Shown in pieces: positions 16,156 through 24,884 of a stretch of 64,000 nt of DNA; position 1 is the stretch's first letter, and the number at the start of each line of letters is the position of its first letter. The notes beneath the pieces were generated by a model that worked only from the letters and a program-made list of their open reading frames with translations, had not been told where the DNA came from and made no database searches. The DNA is from Parerythrobacter_A sp963838735 (lineage in GTDB: Bacteria > Pseudomonadota > Alphaproteobacteria > Sphingomonadales > Sphingomonadaceae): positions 62,001 through 126,000 of the forward strand of contig CAWISG010000012.1 in NCBI GenBank assembly GCA_963838735.1, written 5' to 3'. Position numbers and translations under genes: made by a program.

Positions 16156-17229
16156 TCAATCGCATTTACCTTGCGACCCGACCGCAGCGCGCTCCCGTCG
16201 CAACAATTCGGTCTTGATCTCCGGGCCATAGGCATAGCCGCCGACGTTGCCGTCGCTGCGCACCACGCGGTGGCAGGGGATAAGTACGGCGACATTGTTC
16301 GCGCCATTCGCGCTGCCCGCCGCGCGGGTGGCGGTGGGCTTGCCGACGGCGGCGGCGATCTGGGCGTAGCTGCGGGTTTCACCGGCAGGTATCTCGCGCA
16401 GGGCTTGCCAAACCGCTTCCTGAAACGCGGTGCCCTGCACGTCCAGCGGGATATGGCGCGCATCGCCGGGGCGCTCGACAGCGGCGACGACGCGCTCGAC
16501 CAGCCGGGCAAACTCTTCGCCGCCCTCCTCCAGTTCGGCATTCGGGAAACGCTGTTCCAGCGCAGCGCGCCCTTCCCCGAAGGACAGGCGGCACACGCCC
16601 TTGTCCGTTGCCGCGACCAGCATCGCGCCCAGCCAGGTTTCCACCACGGCCCAGCGAATTGTCACGCCCCGCCCGCCATCCTTCCACGCCGACGCCGTCA
16701 TTCCCAGCCGTCCTTCCATCAGATCGTAAAAGCGCGAGCTGGAACTGAAGCCCGCATCGTACAGTGCCGCCGTGATCGTCGCCGCTTCGCGCAGCCGCGC
16801 CTCGACGCCCCGCGCCCGCAATGCCTTGCCATATTGCGCCGGACTGATGCCGACATCGCGGCGAAACAGGCGCTGGATATGTGTGGGCGTGTAGCCTGTT
16901 TCCTCCGCCAGCTGCGCCAGCGATACCGGCCCGTCGGCCTGTGCGACCAGTTCCAGACTGCGCAGCACCGCCTCCCGATCGCGGCCCAGATCGTCGGGGC
17001 GGCACCGCAGGCAGGCACGGAACCCGGCGGCACTGGCATCTGCCGCGTGCGTGTAGAACTCGACATTCTCACGGCTTGGACAGCGCGCTTGACAGCTCGG
17101 CTTGCAGTAAATGCCGGTGGTAAGCACCGCGACCACGAAGTCGCCGTCGCGCCGCCGGTCGCGCGAAACACAGGCGTACCATGCTTCGTCCGCGTCGGGA
17201 CGCGGCGGGTCGTGCATGACGGTTGCCAT
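16156..17229 (-). CDS. ada: Bifunctional Ada: methylphosphotriester/O6-methylguanine methyltransferase and activator
   Basis: Adaptive-response regulator and suicide DNA repair protein, 357 residues. N-terminal Zn domain: TTGIYCKPSCQARCPSR with Cys42 and Cys46, then CLRC (Cys73, Cys76), where Cys42 would accept methyl groups from phosphotriesters. Middle AraC-type HTH (VSLAQLAEETGYTPTHIQRL). C-terminal methyltransferase domain with the alkyl-acceptor Cys319 in IPCHRVV and the RAAGSANGANNVAVL helix. All key residues are intact. Upstream, a divergent protease gene begins 122 bases away; I did not find an unambiguous Ada box. CPBP follows downstream. Confidence 0.95.
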   Translation of the reverse strand: MATVMHDPPRPDADEAWYACVSRDRRRDGDFVVAVLTTGIYCKPSCQARCPSRENVEFYTHAADASAAGFRACLRCRPDDLGRDREAVLRSLELVAQADGPVSLAQLAEETGYTPTHIQRLFRRDVGISPAQYGKALRARGVEARLREAATITAALYDAGFSSSSRFYDLMEGRLGMTASAWKDGGRGVTIRWAVVETWLGAMLVAATDKGVCRLSFGEGRAALEQRFPNAELEEGGEEFARLVERVVAAVERPGDARHIPLDVQGTAFQEAVWQALREIPAGETRSYAQIAAAVGKPTATRAAGSANGANNVAVLIPCHRVVRSDGNVGGYAYGPEIKTELLRRERAAVGSQGKCD

Positions 17230-17351
17230 AGCTGTATCGTCTCCACTGTTCCCGCCTCACAAACGCGGAAAGCCGGGTGTATAGGATCAAGCGAGACCGC
17301 GCGCGTCCCGATTCTTGCGTTCAAAGCGGATTGGCCGATAGGGGCTTGCTC

Positions 17352-18899
17352 ATGTTTCGACCGTTCCTGTTTTTCCTCGTCACACTGTTCGGCCTTCTGG
17401 GCACGATGCCCGCCCATGCCGACCCCGCCGATATCGACGCGGCGGCGCGTGGGGTGGTGCGGGTGGTGGTTGTCGCGGAAAACGAGGACGGGGTCTTCCC
17501 GATAAGCCACGGTTCCGGCTTTGCGGTGACGGGCAAGCGTGTCGTCACCAACAACCATGTCGTGCGAGAGGCGGCGGCCAATCCCGCGCTGCGCCTTGCC
17601 GTCGTGCCAAGCGGCGGGGGCGAGCCGAGCCTTGCCAGGATCATCGCCGTCAGCGCGCGCAACGACCTTGCCCTGCTGGAGATTACGGAAAACCTTCGCT
17701 TGCCGCCGCTGACCCTGTCGGTGCGCAGCGATCTCGATAGTGGGGCTGCCTCGGCGGTGGGCTATCCGATGAATGTGGACAAGGCACAGGGGCTGGAAAT
17801 CGGTGACATCTTTACGTCGCAACCGCCGGTGAAAAGCCGGGGCTTCCTGTCGGGCACCCGGCCTGCGCGTCAATTCGATTCGGTCCTACACACTGCCCCC
17901 ATCGCGCGCGGCAATTCGGGTGGGCCGCTGCTGGATGAATGCGGGCGGGTGCTGGGCGTCAACAGCTTCGGCGCGACGTCGGACGGGTCGGATGCAGAGT
18001 TCTTCTTCGCGGTGTCGATGCGCGAGCTGGTGCCGTTCCTGAAAGCCAATGATACGGCGGCGCAAACGAGCGCGCTGCCGTGCCGCAGCCTCGCGGATCT
18101 GGATGCGGAGGAACGCGCCCGCGCCGAACGGGTGGCGGCGGCGGGGCGTGCCGAAGTGGCCGGGCAGGCGGAGGAACGCCGCGCCCGCCTGCAACGCGCG
18201 CAATTGGAAGCGGAGCTGGCCGTGCAGTCCGAACGCGAGAACGCGCTGCTAGGTGCCATCGCACTGCTGCTTGTGGCGGCGGGCGGGGCGGCGGTGGCGT
18301 GGCAGGGGCACCAACGCGCTGCCGGAGGCGAACGGCTGACCATCAACGGCGGCACGGTAGGCGTCGTGGCGCTGGTCGCAGCGGGCGCGCTGTGGTTCTC
18401 CCGCCCCGGCCTCGACGCCATCGACCGCCGCGTCGCCGCCGCGACGTCGGAACCCGATAGCGATGCCAATGGCGATCCCGCATCTTCCGACGGCGCGATG
18501 GCCTTGCAATGTACGCTGGATGTCGAACGCAGCCGCATCACCGGCGCGCCGCAACAGGCGCTGAATTTCGACTGGACCGAAGATGGCTGCGTCAACGGCC
18601 GCACGCAATACGGTTTTGCATCGGGAAGCTGGCGGCGGGCCTTTGTGCCGAACGAGGAAGATGCCGTCATCGTCGCGCAGTTCGATCCGAAGACACGGAC
18701 CTATCGCACGGACCGCTACCTGTTGACCCGCACAGCAATGGACGCGGCGCGCAAGGCACGGGCGACGTACCGCGCGCCATCGTGCGGCGCGCAAGGCGCT
18801 TCGGGGAAACTGGGCGATTTACAGGGTTCGGTCCTGTCCCGCCTGCCCGCCGCCCCGAACGAGCGGCTGGTCTATGATTGTGAACCGAAAGGCGGATAA
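17352..18899 (+). CDS. Secreted or membrane-anchored trypsin-like serine protease with coiled coil and two membrane segments
   Basis: 515 residues from the ATG at 17352, which yields the signal peptide MFRPFLFFLVTLFGLLGTMP AHA. A chymotrypsin-fold (DegP/S1C-like) domain spans about 30-230 with the triad His69 (TNNHVV), Asp105 (ARNDLALL) and Ser189 (RGNSGGPL). No PDZ domain follows; instead there is a Glu/Arg-rich coiled coil (about 245-298), two hydrophobic segments (about 299-316 and 338-352) and a C-terminal soluble domain of unknown type containing two-Cys pairs. The combination suggests a membrane-anchored periplasmic sensor-protease. Divergent from ada, and followed after 179 bases by the atp operon. 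Confidence 0.8.
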   Translation: MFRPFLFFLVTLFGLLGTMPAHADPADIDAAARGVVRVVVVAENEDGVFPISHGSGFAVTGKRVVTNNHVVREAAANPALRLAVVPSGGGEPSLARIIAVSARNDLALLEITENLRLPPLTLSVRSDLDSGAASAVGYPMNVDKAQGLEIGDIFTSQPPVKSRGFLSGTRPARQFDSVLHTAPIARGNSGGPLLDECGRVLGVNSFGATSDGSDAEFFFAVSMRELVPFLKANDTAAQTSALPCRSLADLDAEERARAERVAAAGRAEVAGQAEERRARLQRAQLEAELAVQSERENALLGAIALLLVAAGGAAVAWQGHQRAAGGERLTINGGTVGVVALVAAGALWFSRPGLDAIDRRVAAATSEPDSDANGDPASSDGAMALQCTLDVERSRITGAPQQALNFDWTEDGCVNGRTQYGFASGSWRRAFVPNEEDAVIVAQFDPKTRTYRTDRYLLTRTAMDAARKARATYRAPSCGAQGASGKLGDLQGSVLSRLPAAPNERLVYDCEPKGG

Positions 18900-18936
18900 G
18901 TCGCCACGGGCAGCGGGCGCATTCCGACACCGCGCT

Positions 18937-18971
18937 CCTGTTGCCCACCCCTGTTGCCCCTCCCTGTTGCC
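18937..18971. repeat. Three 13-bp tandem iterons upstream of the atp operon
   Basis: The word CCTGTTGCC occurs at 18937-18945, 18950-18958 and 18963-18971, an exact 13-base period, with diverged bases between (CACC, CCTC, ATGC). The array sits about 110-140 bases upstream of the likely atpH start in the only sizeable non-coding gap before the operon. It could be a protein-binding iteron array or the product of replication slippage; no regulator is known to me for this word. Confidence 0.6.
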
Positions 18972-19078
18972 ATGCATTTGCACCGATGCTAGGCGCGCAG
19001 CCAATTCGAAAGCGGCTCAATTCGAACGATGCCCGGCTGCTTCTTACAATTCTATCTTTTGCCAAGGACGACACGCGC

Positions 19079-19636
19079 GTGGAGATTTCCGCCGGTATCA
19101 GGGCCAGCCTGGCGGGGCGTTATGCCGCCGCATTGTTCGACCTGGCGTCGGAAGCGGGCACGGTCACCGCTGTCGAATCGGATCTTGAGCGTCTGGACGA
19201 GGCGCTGGCGCAGTCGGGCGATCTGACCGCGCTGACCACCAATCCCGAAATTTCGCGCAAGACATCCGAACGGGCGCTGTCCGGCGTCGCCAAGCTGCTC
19301 GACCTCGGCCAGCTGACGCAGAACTTTCTCGGCGTGCTGGCACAGAACCGGCGTCTGGGCAGCCTGCCCGCAATGATCCGAGCCTTCCGCACCATCGCCG
19401 CAGCACAGCGTGGCGAAGTGACTGCGCAGGTCACCAGCGCGCACCCGCTTACCGACGAACAGATCGAAACGCTGAAACACAAGCTGACGGCGCGCGAAGG
19501 CCGCACGGTCAAGCTGCATTCGGCGGTCGATCCCGACCTGTTGGGCGGTCTCGTCGTCACCGTAGGGTCGAAGCGTATCGACGCCTCGATCCGCACCCGT
19601 TTGAATAGCCTTGCACAGGCAATGAAGGAAGGCTGA
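19079..19636 (+). CDS. atpH: F1 ATP synthase subunit delta
   Basis: Peripheral-stalk (OSCP-like) subunit joining F1 to the b-subunits of Fo. The GTG at 19079 is chosen (VEISAGIRASLAGRYAAALF): it gives 185 residues, typical for the family, has AAGGA at 19064-19068 as ribosome binding site, and the open frame upstream lacks family similarity. Conserved blocks: ASLAGRYAAALFDLA near the N-terminus, FLGVLAQNRRLGSLPAMI in the middle and LLGGLVVTVGSKRIDASIRT near the C-terminus. First gene of the F1 operon atpH-atpA-atpG-lipoprotein-atpD-atpC; the Fo genes are not in this window, as usual for alphaproteobacteria. Confidence 0.95.
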   Translation: MEISAGIRASLAGRYAAALFDLASEAGTVTAVESDLERLDEALAQSGDLTALTTNPEISRKTSERALSGVAKLLDLGQLTQNFLGVLAQNRRLGSLPAMIRAFRTIAAAQRGEVTAQVTSAHPLTDEQIETLKHKLTAREGRTVKLHSAVDPDLLGGLVVTVGSKRIDASIRTRLNSLAQAMKEG

Positions 19637-19669
19637 CGGCCCGCCCGTCGGAACTAAGGACACCGCAAC

Positions 19670-21199
19670 ATGGAAATCCGCGCCGCAGAAATCTCCAAGG
19701 TCATCAAGGATCAGATCGCCGGTTTCGGCACGCAGGCGGAAGTCAGCGAAGTCGGCACCGTGCTGTCTGTCGGTGACGGTATCGCTCGCATCCACGGTCT
19801 GGACCGCGTGCAGGCCGGTGAAATGGTCGAGTTCGCCAACGGCGTGCAGGGCATGGCGCTGAACCTTGAATCCGACAATGTCGGTGTGGTGATCTTCGGC
19901 TCCGATGCGGAGATTAAGGAAGGCGACAGCGTCAAGCGCACCGAGACCATCGTGGACGTGCCGGTCGGAAAGGCGTTGCTCGGCCGTGTGGTCGACGCGC
20001 TCGGTAATCCCATCGACGGCAAGGGCCCCATCGAAACGACGCAGCGCAGCCGCGTCGAAGTGAAGGCACCGGGCATTATCCCGCGCAAATCGGTGGACGA
20101 GCCGGTGCAGTCCGGCCTCAAGGCCATCGATGCGTTGGTGCCCGTCGGCCGTGGCCAGCGCGAACTCATCATCGGGGACCGCCAGACCGGCAAGTCCGCC
20201 GTGGCCATCGACACCTTCATCAACCAGAAGGGCCCGAATGCGGGCGATGACGAGAGCAAGAAGCTCTATTGCATCTACGTCGCCGTGGGCCAGAAGCGGT
20301 CCACCGTCGCGCAGATCGTGAAGCAGCTGGAAGAGAACGGCGCGATGGAATATTCCATCGTGGTCGCCGCCACCGCGTCGGAACCTGCGCCGCTGCAATA
20401 TCTTGCGCCCTATACCGGCTGCGCGATGGGCGAGTTTTTCCGCGACAACGGTATGCATGCCGTCATCGTGTATGACGATCTGTCGAAGCAGGCCGTGGCC
20501 TATCGCCAGATGAGCCTGCTGCTGCGTCGTCCTCCGGGCCGCGAAGCGTATCCTGGCGATGTGTTCTATCTTCACAGCCGCCTGCTCGAACGCGCCGCCA
20601 AGATGAGCGACGCGGAAGGCGGCGGCTCGCTGACCGCGCTGCCGATCATCGAAACGCAGGCGGGCGACGTCTCCGCCTATATTCCGACCAATGTGATCTC
20701 GATTACCGACGGGCAGATTTTCCTGGAAACGGACCTGTTCTACCAAGGCATCCGGCCCGCCATCAATGTCGGCCTGTCGGTCAGCCGCGTCGGCGGTGCC
20801 GCACAGACCAAGGCGATGAAAAAGGTTTCCGGCTCGATCAAGCTGGAGCTGGCGCAGTACCGCGAAATGGCGGCCTTCGCGCAGTTCGGCAGCGACCTCG
20901 ACGCTTCCACGCAGAAGCTGCTCAATCGTGGCGCCCGCCTGACCGAGTTGCTCAAGCAGGCACAGTTCTCGCCCATGCCGTTTGAGGAACAAACAGTGTC
21001 GATCTTCGCCGGCACTAACGGCTATCTCGACGACATTCCGGTGGAACGCGTGACCGTATATGAAAGCGCGATGCTTGGCTTCATGCGCAACGAACATGCC
21101 GACGTGCTCGACACCATCCGCACCACCACCAAGTTCGAACCCGACACCAAGGACGCGACCGTCAAGGCGCTCGATGCTTTCGCAAAGCAGTTCGCGTAA
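19670..21199 (+). CDS. atpA: F1 ATP synthase subunit alpha
   Basis: Regulatory nucleotide-binding subunit of the F1 hexamer, 509 residues. Starts MEIRAAEISKVIKDQIAGFG; the P-loop GDRQTGKS is followed by the expected adenine-contact and Arg-finger regions, with the F1 alpha/beta signature ending PAINVGLSVSRVGGAAQ. The long run of family-identical sequence (LGRVVDALGNPIDGKGPI, IPTNVISITDGQIFLE) leaves no doubt. Lies 33 bases after atpH and 6 bases before atpG. Confidence 0.99.
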   Translation: MEIRAAEISKVIKDQIAGFGTQAEVSEVGTVLSVGDGIARIHGLDRVQAGEMVEFANGVQGMALNLESDNVGVVIFGSDAEIKEGDSVKRTETIVDVPVGKALLGRVVDALGNPIDGKGPIETTQRSRVEVKAPGIIPRKSVDEPVQSGLKAIDALVPVGRGQRELIIGDRQTGKSAVAIDTFINQKGPNAGDDESKKLYCIYVAVGQKRSTVAQIVKQLEENGAMEYSIVVAATASEPAPLQYLAPYTGCAMGEFFRDNGMHAVIVYDDLSKQAVAYRQMSLLLRRPPGREAYPGDVFYLHSRLLERAAKMSDAEGGGSLTALPIIETQAGDVSAYIPTNVISITDGQIFLETDLFYQGIRPAINVGLSVSRVGGAAQTKAMKKVSGSIKLELAQYREMAAFAQFGSDLDASTQKLLNRGARLTELLKQAQFSPMPFEEQTVSIFAGTNGYLDDIPVERVTVYESAMLGFMRNEHADVLDTIRTTTKFEPDTKDATVKALDAFAKQFA

Positions 21200-21205
21200 C
21201 GCACG

Positions 21206-22093
21206 ATGGCAAGCCTCAAGGAACTGAAAGATCGGATCGGGTCGGTAAAATCCACCCAGAAGATCACCAAGGCCAAGCAGATGGTCGCGGCGGCGAAACT
21301 GCGCCGGGCGCAGGCGGCAGCCGAGGCGGCGCGGCCCTATGCCCTGCGGCTGACCGAGGTGATGGCGAGCCTGGCGGGCAAGGTCGGCGGCGCCAATGAC
21401 TCCGGAGCCGCGCCGCGCCTGCTGGCTGGCACCGGCAGCGACAAACGGCACATGCTGGTGGTCGTCAACACGGACAAGGGTCTGTGCGGCGGCCTGAACG
21501 CCAACATCGTCAAGGAAGCAAAGGCGCAGGCCAGACGGCTGATGGCGGATGGCAAGGACGTATCGTTCTACCTCGTCGGCAAAAAGGGGCTTGCCCCGCT
21601 CAAACGCAGCAATGGCGAACAGATCGTCGAACGCTTCGACACCAGCACGGTGAAATATCCAGGGTTCGAGGAAGCCGAAGCCATCGCCGACGAACTGATC
21701 GCGATGTTCGACGACGGCAAGTTCGACGTTGCGCATCTGGTTTATCCAACCTTCAAATCGGCGCTGGTTCAGGAACCCACGACGGCGCAGCTTATTCCCG
21801 TTCCCCCGCCTGAAACGACCGCCGAAACCGACAGCGCCAGCGTGGTCGAATACGAGCCGGGCGAAGAGGAAATTCTGGAAGACCTGCTGCCCCGCTATGT
21901 GAAGACGCAGGTGTTTGGCGCGCTGCTGGAAATCGCGGCGTCCGAACAGGGTGCCTCCATGACCGCGATGGACAACGCCACGCGCAATGCGGGCGACCTG
22001 ATCCAGTCGCTGACCATCCAGTACAACCGCAGCCGCCAGGCCGCGATTACCACCGAACTCATCGAAATCATTGCCGGTGCGGAAGCCCTGTAA
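21206..22093 (+). CDS. atpG: F1 ATP synthase subunit gamma
   Basis: Central rotor shaft of F1, 295 residues. N-terminal coiled-coil helix MASLKELKDRIGSVKSTQKI continuing TKAKQMVAAAKLRRAQ, middle Rossmann-like domain with the TDKGLCGGLNANI block, and the C-terminal helix MTAMDNATRNAGDLIQSLTI with QYNRSRQAAITTELIEIIAG, all diagnostic. Six bases after atpA. A lipoprotein gene, not atpD, follows at 75 bases. Confidence 0.98.
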   Translation: MASLKELKDRIGSVKSTQKITKAKQMVAAAKLRRAQAAAEAARPYALRLTEVMASLAGKVGGANDSGAAPRLLAGTGSDKRHMLVVVNTDKGLCGGLNANIVKEAKAQARRLMADGKDVSFYLVGKKGLAPLKRSNGEQIVERFDTSTVKYPGFEEAEAIADELIAMFDDGKFDVAHLVYPTFKSALVQEPTTAQLIPVPPPETTAETDSASVVEYEPGEEEILEDLLPRYVKTQVFGALLEIAASEQGASMTAMDNATRNAGDLIQSLTIQYNRSRQAAITTELIEIIAGAEAL

Positions 22094-22168
22094 GGGTACG
22101 ACTGCCGACGTTTGCCAACGACCCATGGAGCATACGCTCCGCCAGACATACGAAAGACTGCCGAAGAC

Positions 22169-22507
22169 ATGACCCGTTTTGCCCTTCTTGCCCTCCCCCT
22201 TTTCGCGCTTGCCGCGTGCAGCGAACCCGAGCCCGAGGCGGCACCTGCGCCAGTCGCACTGCCCGAAGAACCCGCACTCGATCCCGCCAACCGCGAGACC
22301 TTCACGCGTGTGTTCGCCGAGGCCTGCCCCGACGCAGAACCCGTTACCGAAGCCATCTGCCGTGCAAACGGCATGGGCAGCAAGGACTTCATCTGCGATT
22401 TCAGCACCCGCGAAGACAAGTACAATGCGGGCGAGGCAATCCTGATTGCCGGCGACGAAGACTATACCCTCGAAAACCCCGAAACCGCCTGCAAACAGGG
22501 CGCGTAA
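22169..22507 (+). CDS. Small predicted lipoprotein inserted in the atp operon
   Basis: 112 residues from the ATG at 22169, giving the signal peptide MTRFALLALPLFALAAC with lipobox Cys17. A proline/alanine/glutamate-rich linker (about 19-40) leads into a compact domain with four cysteines (Cys53, Cys64, Cys76, Cys108), compatible with two disulfides in the periplasm. No named domain recognised. It lies between atpG (75-base gap) and atpD (48-base gap) on the same strand without an obvious terminator, so it is probably translated from the atp transcript. Its role is unknown; a link to ATP synthase is only positional. Confidence 0.75.
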   Translation: MTRFALLALPLFALAACSEPEPEAAPAPVALPEEPALDPANRETFTRVFAEACPDAEPVTEAICRANGMGSKDFICDFSTREDKYNAGEAILIAGDEDYTLENPETACKQGA

Positions 22508-22555
22508 CCCGCGCCCGACCATTGCGACCCCGTTTTCATCCCTAAGGATCACCTC

Positions 22556-24038
22556 ATGGCCACTGCTCCCGTAATGGAACGTCCCCAGTCCAGTAAGCCC
22601 AACCTTACCGCCAACGGCACCATCGCGCAGGTTATCGGCGCCGTCGTCGATGTCGCTTTCGAAGGCGAGCTGCCTGCGATCCTCAGCGCGCTGGAAACGA
22701 AGAACGGCGACAGTACGCTGGTTCTCGAAGTGGCGCAGCATCTTGGCGAAAACACGGTGCGCACAATCGCGATGGATGCGACCGAGGGGCTGGTCCGCGG
22801 AACCGAAGTGGTCAACACCGGCAAACAGATTACCGTCCCCGTTGGCCCAAAGACGCTGGGCCGGATCATGAACGTGATCGGCGAACCGATCGACGAACGC
22901 GGGCCTATCGGGTCCGACATATTCGCACCGATTCATGCCGAGGCACCTGCCTTTGTGGACCAGTCCACCGACGCAGCAATCCTGATCACCGGCATCAAGG
23001 TGATCGACCTGCTCGCGCCCTATGCCAAGGGCGGCAAGATCGGCCTGTTCGGCGGCGCGGGCGTGGGCAAGACCGTGCTGATCCAGGAACTGATCAACAA
23101 CATCGCCAAGGGGCACGGTGGCGTATCCGTCTTCGCCGGCGTGGGTGAGCGGACCCGCGAGGGTAACGACCTTTATTACGAATTCCTCGACGCAGGGCGT
23201 CATCGCCAAGAACGAGGCCGGCGAAGCAATTTCGGAAGGCAGCAAGGTTGCGCTGGTATTCGGCCAGATGAACGAACCGCCCGGTGCGCGCGCGCGCGTG
23301 GCACTGTCCGGCCTGACGATGGCGGAATATTTCCGCGACGAGGAAGGGCAGGACGTGCTGTTCTTCGTCGATAACATCTTCCGCTTCACGCAAGCCGGTT
23401 CCGAAGTGTCCGCCCTGCTAGGGCGCATCCCGTCCGCTGTGGGCTATCAGCCGACGCTCAGCACCGACATGGGCAATCTGCAGGAACGCATCACCTCCAC
23501 CACCAAGGGTTCGATTACCTCTGTGCAGGCGATCTACGTGCCCGCCGATGACCTTACCGATCCGGCGCCCGCCACTTCATTTGCCCATCTCGATGCAACC
23601 ACCACGCTGAACCGCGCGATTTCGGAGCTGGGCATCTATCCCGCGGTCGATCCGCTCGACAGCACCAGCCGCGTGCTTGAACCGCGCGTCGTGGGGCAGG
23701 AGCATTACGAAACGGCGCGCAAGGTTCAGGAAACGTTGCAGAAATACAAGAGCCTGCAGGACATCATCGCAATCCTGGGCATGGACGAGCTGTCCGAAGA
23801 GGACAAGCTGACCGTCGCCCGCGCGCGCAAGATCCAGAAGTTCCTCAGCCAGCCGTTCCACGTGGCCGAGGTGTTCACCAGCATCCCGGGCGAATTCGTG
23901 CAGCTGGAAGACACCGTCGCCAGCTTCAAGGCCGTCGTCGAAGGCGAATACGACCACCTGCCCGAAGCCGCCTTCTACATGGTCGGCGGGATCGACATGG
24001 CCGTCGCCAAGGCCAAGAAGATGGCCGAGGACGCCTGA
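22556..24038 (+). CDS. atpD: F1 ATP synthase subunit beta, reading frame broken by one extra base
   Basis: Catalytic subunit of F1. The N-terminal part (about 213 codons) reads MATAPVMERPQSSKPNL onward with IAQVIGAVVDVAFEGELP and the P-loop GGAGVGKT; the C-terminal part continues in another frame with VIAKNEAGEAISEGSKVALV through AEYFRDEEGQDVLFFVDNIF, the ALLGRIPSAVGYQPTL block and MVGGIDMAVAKAKKMAEDA. The switch is at GCAGGGCGTC: removing one G from the run 23195-23197 restores FLDAGVIAKNEA. Corrected length 493 residues. Because the two halves are otherwise perfectly conserved and the gene is essential for oxidative phosphorylation, this is most likely a base-calling error. Confidence 0.96.
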
Positions 24039-24043
24039 TCGCC

Positions 24044-24298
24044 ATGCCGCTGCATTTCGAACTCGTCACGCCTGCTCGCCAGGTCCGCTCGCAGGATGTC
24101 CACATGGTTGTCGTGCCGGGGATCGAGGGGGCGTTCGGCGTGCTGGAGGGCCATGCACCCTTCATGTCCACCATCAAGGATGGCGCGTTGCAGGTCTATG
24201 CCAGCGAAGGCGCTGCGCCCGAAGAGATCGCGGTGCGCGGCGGATTTGCCGAAGTTGGCGAGAACGGACTGACCGTTCTGGCCGAGCACGTCGAATGA
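24044..24298 (+). CDS. atpC: F1 ATP synthase subunit epsilon
   Basis: Rotor-associated inhibitory subunit, 84 residues. MPLHFELVTPARQVRSQDVH opens the ten-strand beta-sandwich; VVVPGIEGAFGVLEGHAPFM and the AVRGGFAEVGENGLTVLAEH block are conserved. The C-terminal helical hairpin that inhibits F1 in other bacteria is absent, which is the usual short alphaproteobacterial form. Five bases after atpD; a rho-independent terminator follows about 30 bases downstream. Confidence 0.96.
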   Translation: MPLHFELVTPARQVRSQDVHMVVVPGIEGAFGVLEGHAPFMSTIKDGALQVYASEGAAPEEIAVRGGFAEVGENGLTVLAEHVE

Positions 24299-24328
24299 GC
24301 TGATGGCTGCGCCTTTATAGAGCATCGG

Positions 24329-24357
24329 AAGGGTCGCCGTTTCGGCGGCCCTTTTCG
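24329..24357 (+). terminator. Rho-independent terminator of the atp operon
   Basis: An 11-bp stem with one mismatch (AAGGGTCGCCG at 24329-24339 pairing with CGGCGGCCCTT at 24343-24353), a three-base TTT loop and a T-rich tail (TTTTCGTTT). It lies 30 bases after atpC and before the independent SciP-like gene. Confidence 0.85.
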
Positions 24358-24494
24358 TTTCTGTCCGCTTTCGCGAGCGTCATGGTAAACGCTGCGTTCG
24401 GCGAACCTGTCAGCCTGGCGTTAAGGCATTCCGTCCAGTTCTGCTGATCGAAGTGAAAGCACGATCTTGCGGGGGCGCGAGCGGAGGTTTGGCG

Positions 24495-24809
24495 ATGAGC
24501 CAGAAACACACCACCCTGTCGACACGGGCCGCACACCCTGCCGATGCCTATGCGCGACACGAAACAATCGCGCAGCGGATCAAGCGCGCAGGCTTGCCCG
24601 ACAGCTATGACATCCACTGGTCGCCAAAGCGCAAGGCCGACGTGGTTGCCGCCGTGCACGACGAGCGGGTAAGTTTCGACGAGGTACGGTATCATTACCT
24701 ATTGAGCCGTAGCGAATTCGAAACCTGGCAGGCGCAGAACGAGTTTGCCGGCGAGCGATCAGCGTGCCGCACTCCGGCTCCTGGTCGGAAGGAAAAAGTT
24801 TCGGGCTGA
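24495..24809 (+). CDS. DUF1153 / SciP-like DNA-binding protein
   Basis: 104 residues from the ATG at 24495 with GGAGG at 24483-24487 as a strong ribosome binding site. The core SPKRKADVVAAVHDERVSFD followed by EVRYHYLLSRSEFETWQ matches the helix-turn-helix of DUF1153 proteins; SciP of Caulobacter, an inhibitor of CtrA-dependent transcription, has the equivalent RRKAEVVAAV...LSLEEACRRY.LS.EEFLSWQ pattern. The N-terminal 40 residues (Thr/Ala/His-rich) and the C-terminal tail are not shared, so this is a divergent paralogue or lineage variant and a cell-cycle role is inference. It is an independent unit after the atp terminator. Confidence 0.75.
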   Translation: MSQKHTTLSTRAAHPADAYARHETIAQRIKRAGLPDSYDIHWSPKRKADVVAAVHDERVSFDEVRYHYLLSRSEFETWQAQNEFAGERSACRTPAPGRKEKVSG

Positions 24810-24884
24810 CCCACCGCTCTGGTCCAGCGGCATGTCATCCCGGCAGCCCGGGTCAAACCACCCGGTACGCATCCCGCCCGGCTT

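Noticed and set aside
19052..23428. Very long open frame (about 1,458 codons) on the minus strand across the atp operon
   Set aside because: It is antisense to atpH, atpA, atpG and atpD, has the His/Gln/Arg/Gly-rich composition of a shadow frame in high-GC DNA and no domain signature.
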